From: Byssochlamys sp. IMV 00236
Lineage: Eukaryota > Ascomycota > Eurotiomycetes > Eurotiales > Thermoascaceae
Direction: 5' to 3'
DNA length: 30,164 bases
NCBI GenBank assembly: GCA_001931875.2
Contig: MSJH02000303.1
Coordinates: forward strand, 1 to 30,164
The translations under genes and the position numbers were made by a program. Below are positions 1-9,014 of this stretch, one piece after another. The notes under the pieces were generated by a model that was given only the letters and a program-made list of their open reading frames with translations, had not been told where the DNA came from and searched no databases. Within the stretch, counting starts at the first letter, position 1, and the number at the start of each line of letters is the position of its first letter.

Positions 1-472
1 AAAAAAAAAAAAAAAAAAAAAAAAGAGGGAAAAAAAGGGTGCTTATACATATTTTGGCCAATAAAATGCGAAATAGACTGTACTTTGATCAAGTAGTTTA
101 TATTTTGGCATACATTTGGAGGTTAGCTTATTTTCTTTCTCTCTCTTTCTCTTTCTTTCTATTTATATGTGTGATTTCATGTTGAATTTGGAAGAAGAAC
201 CAAAAGATGTAGACTGGTATTCATAAATGATGGCAAGAATGAATGAATCTCCGTTTGAATCTTGGGTGACAATGCATTTGCACAGAGTAAAAGGATCAGC
301 AAGTCCTCTCCTTTTTTTTGTTGTTGTAAAATAATAAATAATGGCGTATGTGTATTTACAAGAAATAATACAAATCTCCCTCTTTTTATTTTCTCTCTCT
401 CTCTTTTTTCCCTTTTTTCTTTTTCTTCCCTCCCTTTTGTGTTTGTGTACGTGTGTGAGTGTGTGTAAATAG
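1..472. promoter_or_regulatory. Window edge and leader region upstream of the first gene
   Basis: No convincing gene lies here. The stretch opens with a run of 24 A. Pyrimidine-rich tracts (CTTT and CTCT runs, about 133-160 and 380-440) sit before the ATG at 473. Similar tracts precede several other start codons in the window (for example before 9015, 16977 and 23260), so this is probably the core promoter and 5' leader of the next gene. Short open frames on both strands are low-complexity translations and are not called. Confidence 0.4.
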
Positions 473-1417
473 ATGGCGTTTAAGGCAGCAGCATTTGAAC
501 CCAAGGATGCAAGAATTGTATCTGAACCAGAATACGAAGACATTGAAGAAGAAGATGACGAATTTAAAGAAAAGCGTAGAAAGAAGACTGGCACACAGGC
601 TCTTGTCGAATTTTTAAATACGACAAGCCCAGAGGAATTTTCAAAACCACCTGTGCCCACCAAGAGATCCTCCTTTTTTGGAAGACGTCGTAAATCAAGT
701 ACTCCTTTAAAGAAAAATTATATCGACATTATCTCGAGCCCATTTAAAAAAACGCCCATGTTACCGCGTAGAGAATCGTGTTACAGTAGTAGTAGTACAA
801 CTGCAGTTCGACATTTGCAGTTAGTATCGTCCATTCTCTTGGAAGATGAAAAGAGTACCCTGCAGGCTTTGGATGAAGAAGAAAGCGACGACGATCATGA
901 TGTGATAGAGCGAGGATTAAGGCAGAGATTGAATAGATATAGAGTGCTAGGTGCCGATAAGCCAAGTGATGTTGTGACCAAGGTCTTGACCCGTGAGCAC
1001 ATCACAGCCCTTGAAAACATGGTGAAACAGTGTCCCAAAAATAATAAGCAGGTCAAGGTAAGACATGTGCAAGTGCAGACGATAGACTGTGAGTCAGACA
1101 AACAAGAAGAGCCCAAGGAAAAGAGCAAGTATACAATAGAGGAACGTTATCACCAGATGGAGCTTGAACTCAAGCATGAACGACTTTTACGACAACGTTT
1201 ACAGGCAACTCTTGAAGAAACAGTAGACCATTTTGAAGTACTCTCTGGATTGGCTTATAAAAAACTAAGAGAAGTGTGGGAAGAAAAGATAAAGTGGGAA
1301 AATGCATGTATGCAAATCAAGGAAAGGTGTTGGCAGGACCATCAGCAACAGATCCTTGGTCAGCATCATTGTGACAAAAATGGACAACAGGATGATGCTT
1401 CTCTTATTATAGAATAA
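473..1417 (+). CDS. Hypothetical basic/acidic protein with C-terminal coiled coil
   Basis: A single-exon frame encodes 314 residues. I do not recognise the family. The N-terminus is very acidic (residues 18-30, EEDDEF-type). It is followed by the motif ALVEFLNTTSPEEF, which loosely resembles a short 'FL-x-x-TxP' motif seen in various fungal cortical proteins; this is a weak inference. A basic Ser-rich linker follows, with the patch FFGRRRKSS around residues 66-74. The C-terminal third (about 215-300) is strongly heptad-like and rich in Glu, Lys, Leu and Arg, so it is probably a coiled coil. No signal peptide or membrane segment is visible. GT and AG dinucleotides occur inside (near 1058), but the frame stays open and amino-acid-like throughout, so no intron is proposed. 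It is likely cytoplasmic or nuclear, and its function is unknown. Confidence 0.7.
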   Translation: MAFKAAAFEPKDARIVSEPEYEDIEEEDDEFKEKRRKKTGTQALVEFLNTTSPEEFSKPPVPTKRSSFFGRRRKSSTPLKKNYIDIISSPFKKTPMLPRRESCYSSSSTTAVRHLQLVSSILLEDEKSTLQALDEEESDDDHDVIERGLRQRLNRYRVLGADKPSDVVTKVLTREHITALENMVKQCPKNNKQVKVRHVQVQTIDCESDKQEEPKEKSKYTIEERYHQMELELKHERLLRQRLQATLEETVDHFEVLSGLAYKKLREVWEEKIKWENACMQIKERCWQDHQQQILGQHHCDKNGQQDDASLIIE

Positions 1418-1601
1418 ATCAATTGGCTATAATTCTCTTTTTTTTCTTTAGAAATTTCTACTGTTTACATTATGACATTGAACAATTATGTATCCGAGTT
1501 CGGTAAGGGCGCCCATGCGCGGCTTTAATGGCTTTTATATGCGCACCCGACCAATGACTGTGCGTTTACTATTGTTAAGCAAGTTTGTCTGTGATACTCA
1601 A

Positions 1602-1624
1602 TGTTACAAGCATTTACTGTAACA
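1602..1624. repeat. Short inverted repeat, 7-bp arms
   Basis: TGTTACA at 1602-1608 is repeated in reverse complement as TGTAACA at 1618-1624, with a 9-base loop. The arms are perfect but short, so chance occurrence in AT-rich DNA is plausible. It lies about 185 bp past the first gene. Confidence 0.5.
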
Positions 1625-2007
1625 AAAGAAAACCTTGTATAAAACTAACAATAGGAGAGATAAGAAAAAAGAGAGAAGGAGAGTGAAGCTTTCTCCTTTC
1701 TTTTGTGGTTGTTAATAAATGAACTGGAAAAAAGTTTAATATATAGAAAATCATGAGCCAATCAACTGTGTCTTTTTTTGCTTAGTGAGAAACGGGAAGG
1801 GAATCCTTATCAACATAAACCCATAATTAGGTAATCTATGCAGGGTTGTCGGAGATTGATAATTGGAGATCGTTTATATTGTTTTGGTAATTTAATTGGG
1901 GTAACTTGTTAAACCTGAGCACATTAACGTGCATATAATAAACCTTAATATTGGCTTTATATAATTCATCCTTATCGCTGTTAATACAACCGTATCTAGG
2001 CCTGGAC

Positions 2008-2023
2008 TTCGGCCATGGCCGAA
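2008..2023. repeat. Perfect 16-bp palindrome
   Basis: TTCGGCCATGGCCGAA reads identically on both strands. It is a GC-rich island in an AT-rich spacer and contains an NcoI-type CCATGG centre. It could be a binding site for a dimeric regulator or a hairpin; nothing nearby decides which. Confidence 0.8.
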
Positions 2024-2563
2024 TTTAAGTTCAGTAAGTAATAGAGTCAATAAAAACTAGTGAAACCCTAGATCTTTAGCTTGCAGGGTTCTCGCAAGGT
2101 CTGCAGTCATGGTTACATGCCAAATCGAGATTTAGTTATAAAGTATTATAAATCAAATTACATGTGTGACTTAATGTTAAAGGACTTACAAATGAATTTG
2201 TACCATCATAAAATTCCTGAACGGTGGAAAGTTTAGCTTTTTAGTTCAACCGTAGTTTGGGATAAAGGGGGAAAGTCAATGTTACACGATCAACCAAGAA
2301 AAAATATCATTGAGAAAAAAGAAAGGCCTGTCAAACGTTAGGTTACACGCTGAAAGTCGTTAGCCAAACAAAGATATGAATTTTATAGATGACGTGCTCA
2401 ACACACAATTTGACTTGCTATCCTATATCGGTAAAACTTTTTCGGGAGAACAAAAAAAGGCGAATCACAAGGCCATATTTTCTTCTTTGGCCGTTAGCGC
2501 CCAAAGCGAAAAGGGATCTCAAAAGAGTCATGACTTTATGATACTTGGCAATTTGTCTCCATA

Positions 2564-2590
2564 GCAACCAGTAACCAGGTTACCTGTTGC
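2564..2590. repeat. Imperfect 27-bp palindrome
   Basis: Outer arms GCAAC/GTTGC and inner arms GTAACC/GGTTAC are arranged symmetrically around one central base. Two mismatched positions per arm separate outer from inner blocks, so 11 of 13 arm positions pair. Possible dimer-binding site or relic of a small element; function unknown. Confidence 0.7.
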
Positions 2591-3142
2591 AATGTCAGCA
2601 ACCATGCAAAATAATTTAGCCTTATTCTATTGAGAATATGATTTTTTCCCTCTTTCATATTACTCCAGCATGCTTAACCATTGTAATGTTGCACAATAAA
2701 GCCATTGCCAAGCAAAGAAAAAAGAGAGCATAAAGACTGATCGAATAAATTCAAGTATTTTTACTATTTTTATAAAGTCAATGAAACATTGATTTGTTAA
2801 TGCTGTAAATCCTATTTGGTATAAACCTAATCCCGCCCCTTTCAACAAGTCTATTTTTTTGTGTATTTCTTTTTCCTTTTCTTTTTTCTCTTATTTTTGT
2901 GTATGCCCTTTTAACTTTCTCACGCCATATTATTATTACTGCTGCTATTTATCATTAAAAAATGTGCCATCAATCTATGTCTATTAATAAAATACTGGTC
3001 AATAACCAACCCTTGAAACTAGAAAAGAGAGCTAAAGGTACCTAAAAAAAAGGAGAATAAAACCATAAACTAACGAACCTCCTTAGTTAAAATATTTTAT
3101 ACATTCAATGGATCCCAAAAGCATTGTCTATGTTCATTTGAT

Positions 3143-4818
3143 ATGAAAATTGATACATTGGATAAGGATAAGAAATGGATAAATGTACCTCTAAAACAAT
3201 GCTTATTATCTGTTTGTTCCTCATGGTATGAAAATACTAAAATGACACCAATCATAATACTAATACGCCTATAGCCCAGATCAATTAATTTACAAAGATG
3301 CAGCTGTTTACAGTGCTAATTTCGAAGAAAGTTTAACAGTAGAAAACTGGTCTCCCCTTCATGATGCCGAGTCCAACATTGTTTGGGAAGGGCATGGCTT
3401 GCTGTCTACTGTATTAAATGAAAAAGAACAATATGCCACTGGAAAATTAGTATTGTCATCAGATGCTTATGATTGTCACATTGAAGTCTTGATTCAGTTA
3501 CAACCTGTAAAAACACAAATATACCTTTTAAAAGCAATATACTTACATTTGATTTATAGGTTCAACAACAAAAAGAACAACAAGAACAAAAACAACCATC
3601 ACCTTCCTTAGAAAACTATCTTCCACCTGTACGCTCCATATGGGATAATAATTATGCACCACCTCCACCTCCACCGCCTAAAGCTTCACCGCCACCCCCA
3701 CAGTTGCCCATATTACCCTGGGCCAGACCAGACTCATCCCGTTTACCTTCAATTCAAAACCATAACTATGAAAACCAACCAATCGAATATCCACCTGCCA
3801 TTCAACGTAACTGGCCAGGAAGCCGTTACGATGCAGACACATTTATTCAAAAAAGAAAACAAGCATCTGAACCAGAACAACCACCACAAAAACAGCCTAA
3901 AAAGACAAAACAAGCCATGACCATTAGATCGATTACCTCCACAGGCACCACAGACACTTATTTTCACCAATCCAGACGAAAAAAACGCGACACAAAACCT
4001 CCCAACGCAAACGACATTCGACCATTTATAGAGGTCGAAAAGAACGAAGATGGAGAATACATCTTGCCTGCTGAAGTCGACTCATGGACAGTACTAAGCC
4101 TCGGTACTGTCGTTTGGGACCGTGCTGCGTTCCACAACCAGAGATATATTTACCCTGTTGGTTACCGAGTTAAAAAGTAAAAAAAAAGCCTTGTCTTTTT
4201 ATGAACTTTCATGTCTTACCATTTCATTTAACTTAGGTGGTATCGTAGTATGGTTGACCCACACAGTGATACTCAGTATACCTGTGAAATCTTGGATGGT
4301 GGTGAAGAACCTATAGTAAGTTTTATTCAAAATATCGATCGACAAAAAAAATTAACTTAATAAATAGTTCCAACTCAATGCAGATGACAATCCTAATGAA
4401 TGCTGGCGTGGTCCTACTCCTACTACAGTATGGACCATTGTCGTTCGAAGGTAAATAAATCACTCATAAAAACAATGAAAAAACTCATTTTTTTTTTATC
4501 TCAAATAGAGCTTTTGCTATTCGTAATATGGACTATGGACATAATCCAGTTGGACCAGACTTTTTTGGTCTACGAAAAAATACAATTGCAAAAATGATCC
4601 AAGATCTACCAAACGCAGACAAATGTAAAAATTACATATGGCAAAACTTTGAAGCCATGAGTAATACAAAAGGCAAATCAGTAAGAAGGTCAGCAGCCCC
4701 AAGAATTGCGTCCATACACAGCGATAGATTACTTTTAAAATCAGCTGCAGAAGATCAATCCAATAGTAGCAGTAGTAGCAGTAACTCTTCCTCACCGCGC
4801 ACAGACGACAATGAATAA
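3143..4818 (+). CDS. FYRN/FYRC domain protein (TBRG1-like chromatin protein)
   Basis: Proposed exons: 3143-3225, 3275-3506, 3560-4176, 4237-4315, 4368-4450 and 4509-4818, giving 467 residues with all junctions in frame. After a proline-rich stretch (roughly residues 128-160) and a basic linker comes an FYRN-type block starting near residue 284 (LSLGTVVWDR, then YIYPVGYRVKKWYRS). It runs directly into an FYRC-type block containing WRGPTPTTVW and NPVGPDFFGL. Adjacent FYRN and FYRC domains are known from TBRG1, trithorax/MLL proteins and JARID-type demethylases, all nuclear chromatin factors. No SET, JmjC or PHD domain is present, so TBRG1 is the closest architecture. The tail is Ser-rich and acidic. 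ATG 3143 is the only in-frame start after a TAA at 3071; an additional upstream exon is possible, and the N-terminal 27 residues are the weakest part. Confidence 0.8.
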
Positions 4819-4895
4819 TTGTGTTTATATTATACATATTTATATACATATTTATTATTTTATATCTATACAAATGGTTTACTTTATCATGTATA

Positions 4896-4942
4896 TCTCT
4901 CTTTCTCTCTCTCTCTTTCTCTTTCTCTTTCTCTTTTTTTTT
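4896..4942. repeat. CT/CTTT-rich low-complexity tract
   Basis: Alternating CTCT and CTTT units end in a T run, about 80 bp after the FYR stop codon. It is simple-sequence DNA in the likely 3' UTR and probably length-variable. Confidence 0.7.
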
Positions 4943-5033
4943 TGTTCTTTCCTTTAAACATATGTTTGTTGTCATTTATTAAATTACACCAGCCTTTCCC
5001 CTTTATGTTAATATGCTGTCTCAAATAAATTAT

Positions 5034-5046
5034 CTAGTGTCACTAG
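5034..5046. repeat. 13-bp inverted repeat CTAGTG-T-CACTAG
   Basis: Perfect 6-bp arms surround a single central T. A further CACTAG half copy lies about 23 bp downstream, inside AAATCACTAGCAAT. It may be a regulatory site or chance. Confidence 0.6.
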
Positions 5047-5100
5047 CTTGTTCACTGTGCACTAAAATCACTAGCAATATGTGTATCACTCCTTATTCTT

Positions 5101-5113
5101 CCCGGTGGCCGGG
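5101..5113. repeat. GC hairpin CCCGG-TGG-CCGGG
   Basis: Perfect 5-bp GC arms with a 3-base loop in an otherwise AT-rich spacer. No gene neighbours it closely. Confidence 0.55.
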
Positions 5114-6127
5114 CAAGTGATTCATGCTAGGAATGCCATTTAAAGAACAGCAACGAATTACACTCCGCCCTGTAAAACGTGAATTTGTGCCTAGTAAAGA
5201 TGATAAACATTTGCACTATGAACCATAAACTGGGCGATCACAATATTCGTAGCACCATCTTAATATCAAATTTCACGTTTATTCTATAAAAAGGACAAAT
5301 AAATTCAGCGTATATGAAAAATTACTCTTAATCGTTAGAATATCCTAGAATTTTACCTTTTTTGTATCACACCAATGTAGTCAAAGCGCTTGCCTTTCTA
5401 GTCATTCTAGACTTGGTTCATAAACCTGTCGTGTATCGTTTGGCAAAAGAAGTTCCACATTCTTTGGGAATTAATAAAATAGATATACATAATTCACACG
5501 ATACAACTTTTTTAATTAAAAGCTCATCTTTGATCATTGGCTCAAACTGGACGAATAAACTTGTTCTTTACTAACCACACTCAAAGATACTAGTTTCCGA
5601 TTCACTCCTTTAATGGATAAACATTTAATCTCAATACTAATGGCGCTTGAATTAAGTTAACTTAATCTTGAAATGTATAGTCCTAAACTACAAACAAAAA
5701 AAATACCATATTTGAATATTAATTTCGGGAATACGAAAACCATGCGTGTAAATAGTTCACAAAGTAATATATCACCATGACAACACTGTTATCCACAGCG
5801 TTTGAAAAAAACTAAATAATATTTGATCAGCTGCCAGATCAAAATTTAGAAAGAGTGAAAGGACTTGCATCCATAAAAAGGACTCAAACCAATGCTTTAT
5901 GCTCTATATTTAAGTTCCATTTATTAAACTATTCAAAATCAATCATATCACTCTTTGGATCCTTTTGTTGATTCTATCAATGTGTTTATCAGCAATATTC
6001 TATAAAAATCAAGGTAGATAAACGAAAAAGGTCATTGTGTTTAACTCATTAATTGATAAACACATGTTATAAACTAGATTAATGTATCTTTTTATTTATA
6101 CGGTCAGAACTATTAATAACATCCTCA

Positions 6128-6131
<4 letters not shown>

Positions 6132-6162
<31 letters not shown>
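6132..6162. repeat. (CT)n microsatellite
   Basis: About fifteen uninterrupted CT dinucleotides, flanked by ordinary AT-rich DNA. It is the purest dinucleotide array in the window. Confidence 0.9.
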
Positions 6163-6165
<3 letters not shown>

Positions 6166-7700
6166 ACAAGCCTTTATATTGGTCCTTGAATCTTTAATTA
6201 GATCTATATAACTTATTAGCAAAAATATATCTATTCAAAAAAGACTAGTCTCATGTTTACTTGGTCACCCTGCTTCAACTTTATTAACTTTTTCAGAATA
6301 GGCTGCAAAATGCTAAATGCTTAACCTCGTGTATTAAAAGGTGTTCATATGTAACTCAAGTCAATTATACTCCATGTGCCAAGTAAGCATTGTCATTAAA
6401 AAAATTAAGTTTTGTCCTTTGTTTGACAACCCCAAGATATTAAAAGACATTCATTGGCCACTGATCTTGATTTCAAATGAGTCTATTGTAGTCAACATAA
6501 GCATACATCGAACACATTAATCATATCCATGAATTATGTTATTAGTAAGGTTGAATAAAGCAGTAAATAAAAACATTCTTTTTTTATTGTTATTGATTCC
6601 TTGTTGTCTATGTCAGTCAAGTCGATGACTAACAAAGTAGATATTAAAAAAGAGCTGAATATTACTATATAAGATTAACGCCGTCTCCGCGTGATTTAGG
6701 AATATGACAAAATAGGTAAACATAGTCTTCTTGCCTACGTAACGCAATATCAAGAAAGCATCTTTAACTCAATCATTGACTGTAAATCATTCTTCAGAAT
6801 TTAAGATTTTAGACATTATGGAGCATGTGTAACCATTCTATTTTAGTTTGAGAATGATCGACTACCTGTCTATATCGAATTTATATTACTTGCACTCCAT
6901 CCGACTTGCCAATAGAATGCAGCAACCAAAGTTCAAAATCTATATTGTGACATCAAAGGGGACGATAAAATAAAATCAAGCTGTGTCTCTCTATTTCCTG
7001 ATAGTCCTCTTACTTTTCTCTTTAAGCAATAGCATGCTACAACAGTTGTAAATGTCACTTTAGATCAAGCATGGAGGGAAGGTTGTCCGTCACAGCAAGA
7101 AGAATGATTAAATATGCACTTAAAGCCAAACAGAAAGGCAAGATTTATTTATACTGACAGAGACTTGTGCAGTCAAATTTTCAGTGGACTATAGTTGAAT
7201 TAAAACAAAGAGCACATACTACTTTCAGGTGCTAATATTGTGGTGCGATGTGTAATGCTGCGTTAAATATAAAAGACACCTCATTTACGAACCAAATATA
7301 AAAATGAAAGTCTTCAGTTTCAGAAGTCAGTACATTAGAATTATAGCAAAGTCCCTGAACCAAATGTCCCTGGGTATGATTATAGAACAATCTCTAATTT
7401 CATGGTAACCTGGGCGAATTGTTATTATATCAGCTGGTGTTCACTTGTATCCTCTTTTATATCACATCCAGCCATTCATTCCTTTTGTGTATATCTAATA
7501 GGCTCGTACTTTGCTGCTTGATAATGGTACTTAAGTACAATGTATATTTAAACTCCGACATTGACTTCTCTCTTTTTTGACGTGTGGAAGCAACTGTAAG
7601 TGTTTATATAAAATCTACCAAAAAGAAAAACAGAATGTGCTTTTTCTTCTATTGCCTTTGTATTATTTTTTATTGTTGTTATACTAGAGCAAAAAGTTAT

Positions 7701-8176
7701 TTATTTGGTAGCAGCAAAAATCTTGGGAGCAGCCTAAAAGTAATTGAATTAATCAAAGGTTTTACTAATGAGTCTATAATCAAACTTACGCATTCATCAG
7801 CACAGTGCATAAAGTGAAAGAATTCTTCAACACCTTAGTGAACAAAAGGTATCAGCCGCTTTCTTTAAAGTACACATTAATACTTACAGTTTTCACTGGA
7901 GCCATTTTCGACACGTTCATTGCATTCATCGAGGTGCTTCTTCAAGGCAGCACATTGGTCGGCACAGGCTACAATAACTATGAATTTTCTTTTTCCTTAT
8001 TTTTCTACAAAGGGCGTACCTTCCATAATTTCAGGTTTGGGATCTTCAGGTTCTTCTTCTTCTTCTTCTTCTTCTTCTACAACTTCTTCTTGTTCCTCAA
8101 CAGGTTGCTCCTCTTGAGGCTCTTCATCGGCAAAAACGGTAGGAACAAAGCTGGAAAAGAATTCAGAAAGACCCAT
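7701..8176 (-). CDS. QCR6: Cytochrome bc1 complex subunit 6 (acidic hinge protein)
   Basis: Minus-strand exons 8176-8020, 7968-7888, 7833-7790 and 7733-7701 encode 104 residues. The product is the acidic hinge subunit of ubiquinol-cytochrome c reductase (complex III), which lies on the intermembrane-space face and helps cytochrome c docking. Residues 1-15 are hydrophobic. A very acidic block follows (about 17-46, including nine consecutive Glu). The conserved motif EDPKPEIMEAC leads into the Cys-rich helical hairpin. Six cysteines (54, 58, 68, 80, 90, 94) include pairs spaced as in the family's disulfide hairpin (CxxxC, HCADEC). The protein ends APKIFAATK. Three introns of 51, 54 and 56 bp all keep frame. 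The run of GAA codons is probably length-variable. The gene is divergent from the small repeat-protein gene, sharing a 433-bp promoter region. Confidence 0.93.
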
Positions 8177-8609
8177 GGTGAATTAAAGAGTGGGGGTTAA
8201 GTGACAAAGTGGAAGAGGTAGTAAATTTTTTTGCTAGTCGGCAACAAAAAAATAGCCGGGGTTCATCTAGAAACTGATTTTAAGTGCACCCTATATCAAT
8301 GCGGGAACACTTGCCACACCACCGCAGGATAATGATGACGTAGACGTTTGTTTTGTCGCTTCTTCCCTCTTTTAACAAGCCTTTTTATATGGAGTTACTG
8401 TATTAGAGTTAGATTGATGATAACAAGAAGGAGGGGTTTAATATTATAGTGAGATATACCACATCTTTTACTCAATCTCAGTGCAGGGAAAATTACCAAT
8501 GCTCTGTCGGATGTTGCTGAACAGTGTTTGTTCCGGTCATATTCAACGCCAGTGAGTTAACGTCACAATCCATATTCAGTTTTCTATTTTTCAATTTCAA
8601 CGACTCTTC
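8177..8609. promoter_or_regulatory. Shared divergent promoter region, QCR6 / repeat protein
   Basis: A 433-bp region lies between two divergent start codons. It holds two TGACGT (CRE/ATF-type) hexamers in opposite orientation, at 8336-8341 (+) and 8560-8565 (-). A CCAAT box lies near 8495, and a TATA-like TATAAAAA lies on the minus strand near 8384-8391. CCAAT boxes bound by the HAP complex are common before fungal respiratory genes, but assignment here is inference only. Confidence 0.45.
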
Positions 8610-8972
8610 ATGGAACAGGACACAAAAAACGCGTATCAAGAAGCAGCGCTTGCCAAATTTAATGGCATGACAGACATTGACGAAATAGATTGCACCATAT
8701 TGGTAAAGTCCTTGTTAAGAAAAAGAAGACGTTCTGTTGACAAAAGGACAGTGGATATCGAAACAGACATTATACATTTGAGAGAAAAAAGACTTTTTGT
8801 TGGCAAAAAGACAGTAGGTGTTCAAACAGACATTGCGCCTTCAAAAAAGAAAAGGTCTTTTATTGGCAGAAAGACAGTGGGCATTCAAACGGACAATACG
8901 CATAGTGTTGATCCGTTAGAACATGCCCAGCAAATTTTAAACTTGAGAGTTTTACCACAAAGTCACAGTTGA
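8610..8972 (+). CDS. Small protein with three 21-residue repeats bearing LC8-like QTD motifs
   Basis: A single exon encodes 120 residues; the family is not recognised. A short N-terminal region (1-38) is followed by three tandem units of exactly 21 residues. Each has the pattern (K/R)(K/R)-T-V-(G/D)-(V/I)-(Q/E)-T-D with basic linkers. The cores are TVDIETD (47-53), TVGVQTD (68-74) and TVGIQTD (89-95). Units two and three match the GIQVD/TQT class of motifs bound by dynein light chain LC8/DYNLL, while unit one has Glu in place of the anchoring Gln. The C-terminus (100-120) may form a short helix. It is basic overall, with no signal peptide or membrane segment. BUB3 follows on the same strand after 42 bp. 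A scaffold dimerised by LC8 is a testable inference. Confidence 0.75.
   Translation: MEQDTKNAYQEAALAKFNGMTDIDEIDCTILVKSLLRKRRRSVDKRTVDIETDIIHLREKRLFVGKKTVGVQTDIAPSKKKRSFIGRKTVGIQTDNTHSVDPLEHAQQILNLRVLPQSHS
8730..8898 (+). repeat. Three 63-bp in-frame tandem repeat units
   Basis: Units begin at about 8730, 8793 and 8856, with the third cut short near 8898. They are diverged at the nucleotide level but keep a strict 63-bp period and share the core 'aagacagt(a/g)g(g/t)'. They encode the 21-residue protein repeats described for the host gene, pointing to ancient internal duplication under selection for the peptide motif. Confidence 0.75.
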
Positions 8973-9014
8973 AGCTTTTCTTTTTTTTTATCTTTTTCTT
9001 TTTCATTAATAAAC

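Larger units (their letters stand above)
1418..3142. other. Intergenic region, 1.7 kb, no supported gene
   Basis: AT-rich spacer between two same-strand genes. A poly(A)-signal-like AATAAA occurs near 1714, on the 3' side of the first gene. A GC-richer patch lies at about 1496-1563. Three inverted repeats (1602-1624, 2008-2023, 2564-2590) are listed separately. The longest open frames (62 codons at 2376-2564 and on the minus strand at 2660-2848) lack recognisable composition or motifs. The end of the region should hold the promoter of the FYR gene; a missing upstream exon of that gene cannot be excluded. Confidence 0.5.
4819..7700. other. Gene-poor intergenic region, 2.9 kb
   Basis: This is the longest stretch without a convincing gene. 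The first 200 bp are the probable 3' UTR of the FYR gene, with CT-rich sequence and an AATAAA near 5024. The rest is AT-rich with only short open frames. Notable contents are two small inverted repeats (5034-5046 and 5101-5113), a CT microsatellite (6132-6162) and a possible decayed coding relic near 7029-7300. The last 100 bp include the 3' side of QCR6, which is on the minus strand. No tRNA-like arms were seen. Confidence 0.55.

Noticed and set aside
163..663. 166-codon minus-strand open frame overlapping the first gene
   Set aside because: Low-complexity Lys/Arg/Ser translation of a CT-rich leader plus antisense of a better supported gene.
1059..1080. GTAAGACATG as an intron donor in the first gene
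   Set aside because: The reading frame continues with normal composition and no needed acceptor, so an intron is not required.
2060..2095. AACCCTA/AGGGTT strings suggesting telomeric repeat
   Set aside because: Only isolated single copies, not a tandem array.
2376..2564. 62-codon plus-strand open frame in the 1.7-kb spacer
   Set aside because: No recognisable motif, no leader like other genes, and its frame and distance do not splice sensibly into the FYR gene.
5362..5574. 70-codon plus-strand open frame
   Set aside because: It depends on a non-ATG start, has AT-driven composition and resembles no family.
7040..7110. Tc1/mariner-like 'KHGG' string
   Set aside because: A single short resemblance with no catalytic acidic triad or terminal inverted repeats in view.
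7805..8200. 131-codon plus-strand frame with poly-Phe
   Set aside because: It is the antisense of QCR6; the Phe run is the complement of the GAA run.
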